Below, piece by piece: positions 55,182 through 64,000 of a DNA stretch of 64,000 bases; the first letter of the stretch is position 1; every line of letters starts with the position of its first letter. The notes beneath the pieces are model-generated. The model made no database searches and was not told the origin of the DNA. It was given only the letters and a program-made list of their open reading frames with translations. This DNA comes from Massilia sp. Root418 (lineage in GTDB: Bacteria > Pseudomonadota > Gammaproteobacteria > Burkholderiales > Burkholderiaceae_D). The position numbers and the translations under genes were made by a program. The stretch covers positions 186,281 to 250,280 of the forward strand of contig NZ_LMEC01000001.1 in the NCBI RefSeq assembly GCF_001425265.1. The letters run 5' to 3'.

Positions 55182-56663
55182 TCACAACCCTTGGGCGCGG
55201 GCAGCCAGTTCGCTCGGCGTGCCCCACAGGAGCATAGTGTCGCGCAGTGCGGACAGGCTTTGCTGGCGGCGCTCGTTCCGCGCCCCGTCCGTTTCCTTCT
55301 CGCCGCCGGCATCGTTGGCCTGGTACAGGGCCAGCGAGGACATCAGATCGCGCTCCAGGCTGAAGTCGGATGGCGTGATCTTATCGGACACCTGCTTGCC
55401 CATCACATACTTCAGTACCTGCTCGGACTGGCTGGCGGCCTGCCGCAAGGTGGCCTTGAACAGCTTGCCTTCCTTGTAGCCCAGCTCGACGTTGCTGCTG
55501 GCGCTGTCGTCGATCAGGTGGTAGCTGTAGTTCTGCGACTGCGGCGTCACGTCCAGCATCAGATCGCCGCCTTTCTTGGACGGTTCGTGGAATTGCGCGG
55601 TCAGGCGGGACTGCTGGGTCTGGGAGATGGAGCGGTCATCGCGCCGCTCGCCTTCGGTGCGCGTGTTCTGCGACACTTCATAGGAGAAGCTGTCCTTTTC
55701 GCCCAGGCGCAGCGGGTTCGGCCACTTGGCAGCCTGCGTGACGGAGGCGCTGAAGTCGGCCAGGCCGGTCAGCACGGCATGGTCTTCGGCCGCCAGCGTC
55801 CACTTGTCGGGCAGGGAAAGGCCGTTGTCGCGCGGGGCTTCGCGGACGGCGGTGCGGCTCATGTCGGAGAACGCGTCCTTGAACATGGTCATCAGGCCGG
55901 CGTCGCCATGGCCGCGCGCGGTGGCCTGGTCGAACTGCTTCAGGTAGCTGTTGATCGCCTTGGCTTGCTGCTCCTTGGTGCCCAGGCTCTCGATTTTGCT
56001 GGTGTCGATGCTCACTTCGGCATTGCCGGACGCTCCGCCAATGTTCACCTTGCGCTGCTTGCCGTCCGCATGGAAGTCCAGGGTTTGCGTGCTGGGCGGC
56101 ACCGTGGATTGTTTTACTGCGGCGTGGAAGTCCACCGATTGCAGGAATTTGCTGTCGAACTGGGACAAAGCGCCCAGGCGCACCTGCGGGTCGTCCTGCG
56201 TCATGCCGTCGATGGCGTTCTGGAAGCCTGCGGCCAGGCTGGACAGGGCAGTGCGCTCATTGTCGCTGAGCTCGGCGCTGGCACTCATCTGCAAGGCCAT
56301 GCCATCGTCCAGGTTGGCCAGGCTCAGTTCCACCTGCACGCCGCTGCGGGTAGTGATGCTGAGTGTGAACTTGTTGTCCACCGTTTCCGGTAGCTTGGCC
56401 TGGTCCACCGGCACGGCGGCGCCGCTCTTGAACTGGTTCAGCATGGCGGCGCCCAGGTCCTTGAAGCGGGCCGCTGTGGTGGGCGGCAGGGCGGCAGCTT
56501 CGGCTTCGCTCTGCCTGGCCGCAGCCAGGCTGGCCGGGCTGAGCTTGACGATGGCGGACGGCGCGGTCCAGCCAGGCGCCGTGGCAGCGGCTTTTGGCGC
56601 GCTGGTGGCTGGCAGGCGCGGGGTGACTGGCTGCCAGTTGGAAAGTGTCGATATGGAGGTCAT
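55182..56663 (-). CDS. Unrecognised 493-residue protein
   Basis: A 493-residue protein without signal peptide or membrane helix. Residues 1-60 are Ala/Pro/Ser-rich and probably disordered. The rest is mixed, with Lys/Gln/Ser-rich helices and strands (SYLKQFDQATARGHGDAGLMTMFKDAF). I recognise no domain. The style of low complexity and many short polar strands recalls flagellar hook-length or secreted effector-like proteins, but this is only an impression. It is divergent from the TonB-dependent receptor gene across 116 bp. Confidence 0.75.
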   Translation of the reverse strand: MTSISTLSNWQPVTPRLPATSAPKAAATAPGWTAPSAIVKLSPASLAAARQSEAEAAALPPTTAARFKDLGAAMLNQFKSGAAVPVDQAKLPETVDNKFTLSITTRSGVQVELSLANLDDGMALQMSASAELSDNERTALSSLAAGFQNAIDGMTQDDPQVRLGALSQFDSKFLQSVDFHAAVKQSTVPPSTQTLDFHADGKQRKVNIGGASGNAEVSIDTSKIESLGTKEQQAKAINSYLKQFDQATARGHGDAGLMTMFKDAFSDMSRTAVREAPRDNGLSLPDKWTLAAEDHAVLTGLADFSASVTQAAKWPNPLRLGEKDSFSYEVSQNTRTEGERRDDRSISQTQQSRLTAQFHEPSKKGGDLMLDVTPQSQNYSYHLIDDSASSNVELGYKEGKLFKATLRQAASQSEQVLKYVMGKQVSDKITPSDFSLERDLMSSLALYQANDAGGEKETDGARNERRQQSLSALRDTMLLWGTPSELAARAQGL

Positions 56664-56779
56664 GCCTACTTAACGGCAAATGTTGCTGTTAAGTTTAGCC
56701 TGTGTAAAATTACGTAATGACAATACTTTGATTGGTGCCGCGCGGATAGAATGCGGGCATCCATTCATTCTCTTGTCCC

Positions 56780-59089
56780 ATGCAAAAAATTCTTTTCACA
56801 TGCTGTGTCGCCGGCAGTGCCGCGATGCTGCCCGGTAGCGCCGCCATGGCCCAATCCCAACCGGCCGCCACGCCCGAAGTGGTGGTGAAGGGCGCACCGC
56901 CCAAAAAGGAAGCCAAACCGGAACCGAAACCGGAAGCCAAGGCCACAGAAACCGGCGTGCCGGTGCCCTCGGTCACGGTGGCGGGCGAGCGCCCCACCAA
57001 CCGCATCGACCGCCAGGTGTACGACGTGAAATCGGACGTCGGCAGCACTAACGGTACGGCGGCGGACGCGTTGAACAACGTGCCGTCGGTGGCAGTGGAC
57101 CCGGACGGCACCGTCACCCTGCGCGGCAGCAGCAACGTACAGATCCTGGTGGATGGCAAGCCGTCCGCCATGATGCAGGGCGATAACCGCGGCGCCACGC
57201 TGAACGCGATGGCTGCGGACGATATCGAATCGGTGGAAGTGATCAACAATCCCGGCGCCCAGTTTGGCAACGAGGGCGGCGGCGGCCCCATCCTGAACCT
57301 GGTGATGCGCCGCAACCGCAAGCCGGGCGGCTTCGCCACTATCAACGCCAACGGCGGCAAGGACGGGCGCTACAACAGCGCTGTCTCCGGCAGCTACAAT
57401 GAAGGCGCGTGGGGTTACCAGGGCGGCATCAACGTGCGCCACGACGGCCGCAATTCCACCGGCTCCACCGTGCGCGACCGCATCAATCCGGTCACCGGCG
57501 CGGCCGAGCACAGCACGCAGGACTCCACCAGCAAGGGGTTGAACGACTCCGTCGGCCTGAATGGCACCGTCAGCTACAACCTCGGCGCGCAGGATACGCT
57601 GACGGCCAGCGCCAACTACACCGCGCGCGGTAACGACCAGAAGTCCAGCGAACACTACGCCACCGCCAACGGCGCGGCCACCATCAGCGACTACCTGCGG
57701 ACCACGCAGCGCGAAGGCGACAGCAAGAGCTACAGCTGGGGCGCGCGCTGGGACCACAAGGGCGACGCCCCGGGCGAGAGCTTGAAGACGGATCTGCGCG
57801 TGTCCTCCACGGACAACGACAGCGACACCAATTACAGCAACGCCTACACCGTGCGTCCCTTCAATGCGCCGTCCGACCGCAGCCGGCTGTCCAATGACAC
57901 CAGCACCCGCATTGTCGACCTGACTGGCGACTACGAGCGCAATATCGCCGGCGGTTCGGCCAAGCTGGGCTACAAGGTGGCCAACACAAAGAGCAGCTTC
58001 GACACGCAGTACGTGGACATCAATCCCGCCACCCTGTCCGAAACCGTGAACCCGTCGCGCACCAACCGCTTCAACCTGGACGAGACCACGATTGCGCTGT
58101 ACGGCTCTTACCAGATGCGGCTGAACGACCGCTGGGGCGCACTGGCCGGCCTGCGCGCCGAGCATACCGGGATGGACATCGAGCAGATCACCAGCGGTAT
58201 CGCAGCCCGTAACAGCTACATCAACTACATCCCCAGCTTCTTCGCGACCTACAAGGTGAGCGAGACGGCGAACATGCGCTTCAGCTACGCGCACCGCATC
58301 CGCCGGCCGATGGCGAACGACCTGAATCCCTACGTGGTGTACCGCGACGAGTTCAACGTCTCATCCGGCAACCCGATGCTGAAGCCGGCCAAGACCGGTT
58401 CCTTCGAGGTGGGCTACGAGACCAGGTTCGGCACGCTGGAAACCAATCTGCGCGCCTACTACCGCGATGAATCGGATACCATCGTCGAGCGCAGCACCTT
58501 CATCAGTCCGACCGTGCTGCTGACCACACGCGAGAACGGCGGCACCAGCCACTCCAGCGGGCTGGAGTTCACCGTGAGCGGCAAGCTGACCCCGTCGCTA
58601 ACGCTGAACACCAGCGGCAACCTGGCGCGCAGCGAGCTCACCTCGCGCGACCTGACCGGTGCCGACGTCACCCGCAACGCCAGCTCGCTGAGCGGCCGCG
58701 CGCGGCTGAACTACCAGCTGGACAGCGCCACCCAGCTGCAGGCCATGCTGCAAATGCAGGGCAAGACGCTGACCGGCCAGGGTTACCGGGAGCCGAACCG
58801 TACCCTGAACCTCAGCATGCGGCACGCGCTCACGCCGCAGCTCAACCTGGTGATGAACGTCACCGACGTGCTCGACAAGAACAAGATGGCCACCGTCATC
58901 GATACGCCGCTGCTGAAGGAGAGCACGATACGGCGCTTCGACGGCCGGGTGTTCTACGTTGGCCTGTCATACCGCATCGGCGGTGCGGCCAGCTCGGCCG
59001 AACGCGGCGAGCAGCAGTTTCAGGGGCCGCGTCCGGGGCAGGGGCCGGGCGGGCCGCCGCGCGGCGACGGCCCGGGGCCGGGCTTCTAG
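56780..59089 (+). CDS. TonB-dependent outer-membrane receptor
   Basis: A 769-residue outer-membrane protein. The signal peptide ends near residue 24 (AAMAQSQ). A Pro/Lys/Glu-rich linker (KKEAKPEPKPEAKATE) precedes a plug domain at about 65-175 (NNVPSVAVDPDGTVTLRGSSNVQILVDG type pattern). The large beta-barrel fits the OMP_b-brl_3 group. The C-terminus ends in an odd Gly/Pro-rich tail after the barrel strand YVGLSYRIGG, so the last strand is not at the very end. It probably imports oligosaccharides or siderophores; the neighbouring glycosidases favour the former. Confidence 0.9.
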   Translation: MQKILFTCCVAGSAAMLPGSAAMAQSQPAATPEVVVKGAPPKKEAKPEPKPEAKATETGVPVPSVTVAGERPTNRIDRQVYDVKSDVGSTNGTAADALNNVPSVAVDPDGTVTLRGSSNVQILVDGKPSAMMQGDNRGATLNAMAADDIESVEVINNPGAQFGNEGGGGPILNLVMRRNRKPGGFATINANGGKDGRYNSAVSGSYNEGAWGYQGGINVRHDGRNSTGSTVRDRINPVTGAAEHSTQDSTSKGLNDSVGLNGTVSYNLGAQDTLTASANYTARGNDQKSSEHYATANGAATISDYLRTTQREGDSKSYSWGARWDHKGDAPGESLKTDLRVSSTDNDSDTNYSNAYTVRPFNAPSDRSRLSNDTSTRIVDLTGDYERNIAGGSAKLGYKVANTKSSFDTQYVDINPATLSETVNPSRTNRFNLDETTIALYGSYQMRLNDRWGALAGLRAEHTGMDIEQITSGIAARNSYINYIPSFFATYKVSETANMRFSYAHRIRRPMANDLNPYVVYRDEFNVSSGNPMLKPAKTGSFEVGYETRFGTLETNLRAYYRDESDTIVERSTFISPTVLLTTRENGGTSHSSGLEFTVSGKLTPSLTLNTSGNLARSELTSRDLTGADVTRNASSLSGRARLNYQLDSATQLQAMLQMQGKTLTGQGYREPNRTLNLSMRHALTPQLNLVMNVTDVLDKNKMATVIDTPLLKESTIRRFDGRVFYVGLSYRIGGAASSAERGEQQFQGPRPGQGPGGPPRGDGPGPGF

Positions 59090-59150
59090 GAGGCCGCCGA
59101 AGCGTGCTGATATGCTAATATCCAAGCTTTAGATCAGCGCGCGCGGCACT

Positions 59151-59855
59151 ATGGAGACTGTCGTCATACCGGGGATTTTTCAGCTGGACCGGTCCAGGAA
59201 CGCCACGGTGCAGGTGTTTGAACATTTGCGTGAGCTGATCGTCACGCTGGCGCTGGAACCGGGCGCGGTGTTGCCCCGCACTGAGCTCACGCGCTACTTC
59301 AATTTGTCCGCCACGCCCATCCGCGATGCCCTCACGCGCCTCGGCGATGAAGGCCTAGTAGACATCTTCCCCCAGCACATTACGCGGGTGCGCAGCGTGG
59401 ACCTGGCGTCCGCGCGGCAGGCGCATTTTCTGCGCTTGTCGGTGGAGCTGGAGATTGTGCGGCTGCTGGCCGAGCAGGCGGATCCGGTTCTGGCGCTGGC
59501 GTTGCAGCAGTTGGTGGAGCAGCAGCGTGCCTGCCTGGAGACGGGCGACCTGAAGAATTTCACCCGTATCGATCTGGCGTTTCACCAGAAGCTGTATGAG
59601 GCGGCGCAGCTGGAGCAGCTCTGGAGCGTGATGCGCAGCAGCAGCGGCAACCTGGACAGGCTGCGGCGGCTGCATCTGCCGCTCAATGGCAAGGCGCAGT
59701 CCATCCTTGAGGAGCATGGCGCGATTGCGCGCGCCATCGGCGCCGGCGATCCTGCTGCCGCACAGCAATGCGTGCGGCAGCACTTGTCGGGCACCTTGTC
59801 GGAGATTGAGCAGTTAAGGCGGAAGTATCCGAGCTTTATGTTGCCGAATCCTTGA
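59151..59855 (+). CDS. GntR-family regulator with FCD ligand domain
   Basis: A 234-residue regulator. The N-terminal winged helix spans about 15-80 (RTELTRYFNLSATPIRDALTRLGDEGLVDIF pattern). An FCD all-helical domain follows, with metal-ligand-like residues in DLAFHQKLY, EEHGAIARAI and RQHLSGTL. FCD regulators such as UxuR, ExuR and FadR sense organic or sugar acids. Beside a GH115-like alpha-glucuronidase, a uronate effector is plausible. A GATAT-N4-ATATC dyad at 59109-59122 before the start may be its site. Confidence 0.88.
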   Translation: METVVIPGIFQLDRSRNATVQVFEHLRELIVTLALEPGAVLPRTELTRYFNLSATPIRDALTRLGDEGLVDIFPQHITRVRSVDLASARQAHFLRLSVELEIVRLLAEQADPVLALALQQLVEQQRACLETGDLKNFTRIDLAFHQKLYEAAQLEQLWSVMRSSSGNLDRLRRLHLPLNGKAQSILEEHGAIARAIGAGDPAAAQQCVRQHLSGTLSEIEQLRRKYPSFMLPNP

Positions 59856-59860
59856 GGCTT

Positions 59861-59964
59861 GGCGGGTTACGCGCTGCGCGCTAACCCGCCCTACGCAATG
59901 CGCCCCATTCCCGTATGCCGTATTCCGTAGCCCCGTAGGGCGGGTTAGCGCAGCGTAACCCGCC
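59861..59964. repeat. Palindromic intergenic repeat, copy E
   Basis: GGCGGGTTACGCG...CTAACCCGCC at 59861-59890 is followed by a spacer and the second module GTAGGGCGGGTTAG...CGTAACCCGCC at 59935-59964. It separates the convergent gntR and GH2 genes. Confidence 0.85.
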
Positions 59965-59971
59965 GCAGCCG

Positions 59972-62947
59972 CTAAGGCCGCTCGTAAAATTCGGCCTCCA
60001 CGATGGACAGCACACCTTTCGGCGTCTGGTTGGCGCCAGTGTCCGCGATGGCCTGGTTCGCCACTTCGGTGAGCTTGATGGCGTTGCGCTCGTCGGCCAC
60101 GCCGTTCAACGCGATGCGCACGGTTTGCCCAGCGTTGGCGGCCAGCGGCAGCGTCACGTAGCCCAGTCCTTTAGGCGTCATGCCATCATAGACCTGCTTC
60201 CCGTCCACCTCCACCTGCAGCGGATAACTGCGCTCGCGCCAGCCGGACAGCTTCAGCACCACCTCGCTCAGCTTCGCCGGCCGCGCCAGCTTGAAGGTGA
60301 TCGTGCCTTTGCCCGCTTCGCTGGCCCACTTGGTGGTTTCGTCATCGTCCACGGTGTTGCCCGCGTCGGCCGCATTGCTGGCCGCTTCCACGGCGGCCAC
60401 CGGCACCGCTATGCGCGAGACCTGGAACGACGGCGTGGCTGGCGTGGGCCCGCGCTGCAGGTTCAGCGGTAGGCCGTCCGCCGGGAACTGGGCCGACAAG
60501 CCATCCTTCACCTGTACCGGCCTCGACACCAGCGTGAGCTCGGCCGAGGCCAGGTCGGCGGACTTTGCGCGCAGCGTGATCTTGCCGGCCTGTGTGGCGC
60601 TGCGCAGCAGCACCCGGTTCACGCCGCCTTCCACCGGCAGCGTGCGGGACAAGATATGGTTGCCCGGTCCCTGCGCGATACCGCCGCGCCATTCCGCCGG
60701 GCCTTGCAGCTCGAACGCCACGGTGTTCAGCGCCACCGGATTGCGCCGGCCTTTGGCATCCACCACTTCCACCTGCACCAGTGCCAGGTCCGCGCCGTCG
60801 GCCTGCAGCCCCTTGGGCGAGGCGATCGGCGTCAGCCGCAGCCGCGCCGGCGCGCCGGCCGTGGCCAGCGCGGACTCGCACACGGCCGTGCCCTTGGCGT
60901 CGTAGCCCACCGCTTTCAGCTCGCCCGGCTGCCATGCCACGTCGTCGAAGGTGAACAGGAAGCGCTCGCTCTGGCGCCCGGCGCCAATCTTTTTCCCGTT
61001 CAGGAACAGATCCACACGTTCCGCGCTGGACACCACGCTCACCGGCTTGACCGTGCCCGCCGCGTAGTTCCAGTGGCCGATAATGTGGGCACGCGGCTTT
61101 TCCACGTCCACCCAGCCGTCCCACATCACCTGATGCGCGTAGTAGCCGTCCTTCGGAATGCGCATGGCGTCCACCTCGCCGCTGCGGCGGTAGTTGTTGG
61201 CGCCGCGATGGTGGGTGTTCGAGTCCGAGAAGATGATGTTGACGCCGCCGCTGGACACGCGCGTGCCGGTGCCGGGACGCTGCTCCCAGTAGTCATACCA
61301 GCGCTTCACGTTCTCGATGGCGTGCGAGTCCTGGTTATGGTTGTAAGCCGGCGCCGGCTGGCCCTTGTGCGGCGGGCCGTCGCCGTTCTTGTGGAAGGGC
61401 GCGGTGTATTCGTCCCAGTAGATGCGGGCGCCCTCGTCGCGCGAGTATTCCATGGCCCACATCGGGATGCGCGCGCTCTTGTTAATGTAGAGCATTTCGC
61501 CGCCATATTCCGCCACCTGCTGCAGTTTGGCACTGAGCATTTCGCGGCTGCCGGACGCACGGCCGCCGTGCGGGTCGAACTGGTCGCGCAGCGTCTTCAT
61601 CTCCAGCATGTGCGCCTCGCTCACGCCGCGGTTGCCGCTCTCGTAGAACACGATGCTGGGGTTGTTGCGGTTGTAGATGATGGAGTCGCGCATGGCCTCG
61701 ACGCGCTGCTCCCAGCGGCGCCCGGTTACGTCGGCCTCCGAGTCGCCGGGCGGCATGGCTTGCATCATGCCCACGCGGTCCAGCGATTCGGTGTCCTGTT
61801 TCCACGGCGAGATGTGCATCCAGCGTATCAGGTTGGCGTTGCTGGCCACGGCCAGGCCGTTGCTGTAGTCGCTCAGCCATGCCGGTACGGACATGCCGAC
61901 GGCGGGCCATTCGTTAGAGGTGCGCTGTGCGTAGCCCTTCATCTGGATGACGCGATCGTTCAGCTTGACCATGCCGTTGCCGAACTCCGTCTTGCGGAAG
62001 CCGGTGCGGGTGGTGACGCTGTCGACCGCCTTGCCGTCCACTTTCAGCGTGGTCACTACGTCGTACAGGTAGCCATAGCCCCAGCTCCAGAAATTCAGCC
62101 CTTGCACGGCGGCGCTCGCCTTGACCACGGCGGTGGCGCCGGGCGCCACGGTCTGCGCGGGCGAGGTGAACTGCGCCACCTGCTTGCCGTCGCGGTCCTT
62201 GATGCGAACTTCGTAGGTGAAGGCGCGCGCCTCCGGATATTCGTTGCGGACCTCCGATTCGGCCGCGATGGTGGCGCGGCGGCCAGGAATGTCGAAGTCG
62301 CGGGCGTAGACGTAGACGCCAGTGGTCCCGAGCGTGGAATACAGCGGCAAGGTCTGGTACAGCTTGTCCGTCACGTGCAGGCGCACGTTTTTCGGCAGGC
62401 CGCCGTAGTTGGCGTTGAAGTTCTTGTCGGACCACTGGTAGCGCTGGTTGGTGGCCTTTTCGCGGTAGTCCCAGCTGTTATCGGTGCGCACCGCCACCAC
62501 GTTGTCGCCGGCCTGCAGCGCGGACGTGATGTCGAAGCCAAAGGCGTTGATGCCGTTCTCGTGCAGGCCCATGCGCTTGCCGTTCACGTACACCTCGGCA
62601 GCCTGGCGCGCGCCCTCGAACTCGAGGAATACCTTCTGGCCGGCGGCGGAGGCGGGCAGAGTGAAGTGCTTGCGATACCAGGCAATGCCTGTGCTTTGGT
62701 CCACGATGTCCTTGCTGAAGGCGTCGTCCTCGTTCCAGGCACGCGGCAGGGTGACGGCTTTCCAGGCGCTGTCGTCGAAGGCCTGTTGGGCAGCGTCCGC
62801 AGGGTCGGCCACGGCCAGCCGCCAGCCGGGATTGAAGCTGTAAGTCTGGCGTTCGGCGTGGGCGGGCAGGATCAGGCCCGCTGCGATGAGGGCGGCGGCC
62901 AGGCGGAGGCGGGGCAGGCTGCGCGGCGAGGTTGGACTTGGTTTCAT
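59972..62947 (-). CDS. Secreted glycoside hydrolase family 2 protein
   Basis: A 991-residue exported enzyme. The signal peptide ends near residue 31 (LPAHAERQ). The order is GH2 sugar-binding domain (about 32-200), Ig-like domain (about 215-330), TIM barrel (about 340-640), Ig-like domains, then an F5/8-type C-terminal module (about 850-990). The usual acid/base motif GNE reads GNR (Arg440, in FYESGNRG), with Glu436 three residues earlier. The nucleophile candidate is Glu500 (MWAMEYSRDE). Beta-galactosidase, glucuronidase or a relative are all possible. It follows the GH115-like gene by 40 bp. Confidence 0.88.
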   Translation of the reverse strand: MKPSPTSPRSLPRLRLAAALIAAGLILPAHAERQTYSFNPGWRLAVADPADAAQQAFDDSAWKAVTLPRAWNEDDAFSKDIVDQSTGIAWYRKHFTLPASAAGQKVFLEFEGARQAAEVYVNGKRMGLHENGINAFGFDITSALQAGDNVVAVRTDNSWDYREKATNQRYQWSDKNFNANYGGLPKNVRLHVTDKLYQTLPLYSTLGTTGVYVYARDFDIPGRRATIAAESEVRNEYPEARAFTYEVRIKDRDGKQVAQFTSPAQTVAPGATAVVKASAAVQGLNFWSWGYGYLYDVVTTLKVDGKAVDSVTTRTGFRKTEFGNGMVKLNDRVIQMKGYAQRTSNEWPAVGMSVPAWLSDYSNGLAVASNANLIRWMHISPWKQDTESLDRVGMMQAMPPGDSEADVTGRRWEQRVEAMRDSIIYNRNNPSIVFYESGNRGVSEAHMLEMKTLRDQFDPHGGRASGSREMLSAKLQQVAEYGGEMLYINKSARIPMWAMEYSRDEGARIYWDEYTAPFHKNGDGPPHKGQPAPAYNHNQDSHAIENVKRWYDYWEQRPGTGTRVSSGGVNIIFSDSNTHHRGANNYRRSGEVDAMRIPKDGYYAHQVMWDGWVDVEKPRAHIIGHWNYAAGTVKPVSVVSSAERVDLFLNGKKIGAGRQSERFLFTFDDVAWQPGELKAVGYDAKGTAVCESALATAGAPARLRLTPIASPKGLQADGADLALVQVEVVDAKGRRNPVALNTVAFELQGPAEWRGGIAQGPGNHILSRTLPVEGGVNRVLLRSATQAGKITLRAKSADLASAELTLVSRPVQVKDGLSAQFPADGLPLNLQRGPTPATPSFQVSRIAVPVAAVEAASNAADAGNTVDDDETTKWASEAGKGTITFKLARPAKLSEVVLKLSGWRERSYPLQVEVDGKQVYDGMTPKGLGYVTLPLAANAGQTVRIALNGVADERNAIKLTEVANQAIADTGANQTPKGVLSIVEAEFYERP

Positions 62948-62987
62948 TGTCGGGCGAGGTGGGTCAGGGAGGAGATCAGGGAGGAGA

Positions 62988-64000
62988 TCAGGGAGTGGGC
63001 CGCGCAGCGGCGGCGGCAGGGTTGCCGTAGTACTTGGGCGCGCCGTCGAATGCAATCTCGATGCGGTCCAGGATGAAGCCGGGGTCCAGTGCCAGGACTT
63101 TCAGGGTATGCGGGCCGGGTGCTAGGTCCGGCAGTGCGATGTTGCGCACTGCGCTGTTGGTCAGCACGTTGTTCTTCCACTCGTCGCTGCGGCCGTGGGT
63201 CGTGTAGTCGAGCGCGGCGGGCGGTTGGCCGTCCAGGCTCACGGCGATGCGCAGCTTGTTGGCCGAGGTGAGCGGATGCACCGGCACGGCGACTATTTTC
63301 AGCTGCGCGGCGCCCCTGGTGTGGCTGTGGAAGCGGTAGAGCAGGGCAGGTGCGGTAGCGCTTGCGGTGCCTGTTGCGTCTACCTTATTCGCCGTGTCCA
63401 CCGCGTTCGCCGCGCCCACCGCGCCCAGCTCGCGCGAGGGCAATGCCAGGTCGGCGCGCATGCTGGCGCCAAAGCTGCCCAGGTCGATGGCGGACCAGCC
63501 GGCTGTTGCCGCGCCGCTGGTGGCGGGCAGTGTGATGACGCGTTCGTGCTCGGTCGCCACGCCGTCGTCCGCCCCGGGAGCCCATTGAATTTTCGCCTGC
63601 AGCTGGTCGCTGCCGCAGGCAAAGCGCAGCTGGCTAGCGCCGCTTCCACCGCTGCCCCCGCCGCCCTCGCTGCCGCCGGCCACGTGCGCGCGCCCGTCAT
63701 AGCGCACGTCGATGCGCTGCTCGTAGCCATTGCTGTCGTTGAGCGCGCCCTTGCTGGCGGACAGGCTGATGCCCGGCGGGACCGAGGTGGCCGACCATGC
63801 TTGCTGCTGTGCGCCATACTGGATCAGCGTCACCGTCTTGGTCTCCGCCCGCCCACGGGTGAAGGCTAATGATCCGCCCTGCGCGGACAGCGGTGTCGGA
63901 TATGCCAGCCCGCAGCTGGTGCGGCTGGCGCTGGCGTAACTGGGGAATGCCGGCGCATCGAACACTGGCAGGCGGCGCGGGGCAGCGTCCATCATGCCGC
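62988..64000 (-). CDS. C-terminal part of a GH115-like alpha-glucuronidase (truncated at window edge)
   Basis: The frame stays open to the right edge, so only the last 337 or so codons are seen. The C-terminus has DEWKNNVLTNSAVRN, GPHTLKVLALDPGFILDRIEI and DYTTHGRSDEW, the pattern of the GH115 C-terminal domain, which binds at the dimer interface of xylan alpha-1,2-glucuronidases. A Gly/Ser-rich linker is at GGSEGGGGSGGSG. It probably removes methylglucuronic acid side chains from xylan before the downstream GH2 enzyme acts. Confidence 0.75.
   Translation of the reverse strand, partial: GMMDAAPRRLPVFDAPAFPSYASASRTSCGLAYPTPLSAQGGSLAFTRGRAETKTVTLIQYGAQQQAWSATSVPPGISLSASKGALNDSNGYEQRIDVRYDGRAHVAGGSEGGGGSGGSGASQLRFACGSDQLQAKIQWAPGADDGVATEHERVITLPATSGAATAGWSAIDLGSFGASMRADLALPSRELGAVGAANAVDTANKVDATGTASATAPALLYRFHSHTRGAAQLKIVAVPVHPLTSANKLRIAVSLDGQPPAALDYTTHGRSDEWKNNVLTNSAVRNIALPDLAPGPHTLKVLALDPGFILDRIEIAFDGAPKYYGNPAAAAARPTP

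Overview
The window is a chromosomal stretch of a high-GC betaproteobacterium, most likely an Oxalobacteraceae member of the Massilia/Duganella type. That placement is inference, from high GC with strong antisense shadowing, two PEP-CTERM exosortase substrates, a Lif-dependent secreted lipase, several cyclic-di-GMP proteins, and the orders prfB-HAD-lysS and gloB/methyltransferase-rnhA-dnaQ. I see no phage, insertion sequence, CRISPR array or rRNA. One tRNA gene (Val, CAC) is present.

Layout. 28-4736: a sensor/HAMP-MFS fusion with a sensor-like partner, then a secreted lipase and its steric chaperone. 4945-12393: PBP1A, an exported amidohydrolase, an NAD-dependent epimerase divergent from a LysR regulator, and GlpD. 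12546-19730: POT peptide transporter, PpnN, a coiled-coil membrane protein, and the operon prfB (programmed +1 frameshift)-HAD-lysS. 19993-25873: CpdB-like lipoprotein nucleotidase, two alpha/beta hydrolases, an O-acetylhomoserine sulfhydrylase-like enzyme and a CBS protein. 26189-34290: three signalling proteins (REC-GGDEF-EAL, HDOD, PAS-GGDEF-EAL) around aroC and an MFS transporter. 34566-42683: upp, an Hpt protein, a cold-shock protein, LysR/malate synthase, HCCA isomerase, glyoxalase II, a methyltransferase, RNase HI and DnaQ. 42744-49957: tRNA-Val, two PEP-CTERM proteins, a TetR/DJ-1 pair with two matching operators, a MerR/SDR pair, a PEP-CTERM gene remnant, a DUF2177 protein and Zwf. 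50022-56663: GAF-EAL protein, orphan solute-binding protein, DadA and two unrecognised proteins. 56780-64000: a polysaccharide locus with a TonB-dependent receptor, FCD-type GntR regulator, GH2 enzyme and the C-terminus of a GH115-like alpha-glucuronidase cut by the window edge.

Five intergenic gaps carry a palindromic repeat family (arms of the type GGCGGGTTACG...CTAACCCGCC). At 25922-26145 and 36151-36345 it is tandemly amplified with periods of about 55 and 65 bp. Clear regulatory signals are a perfect FNR-type box before the PAS-GGDEF-EAL/HDOD operon, paired NemR-like operators at the TetR/DJ-1 genes, a MerR-type long-spacer promoter before the SDR gene, the RF2 recoding site and a near-consensus tRNA promoter.

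Most genes are ordinary housekeeping or metabolic genes. The best candidates for undescribed biology are the sensor/HAMP-MFS pair, the FNR-linked c-di-GMP operon, the electrophile-response module, the low-GC orphan gene at 54665-55144, and the GH2 enzyme lacking the usual acid/base glutamate.
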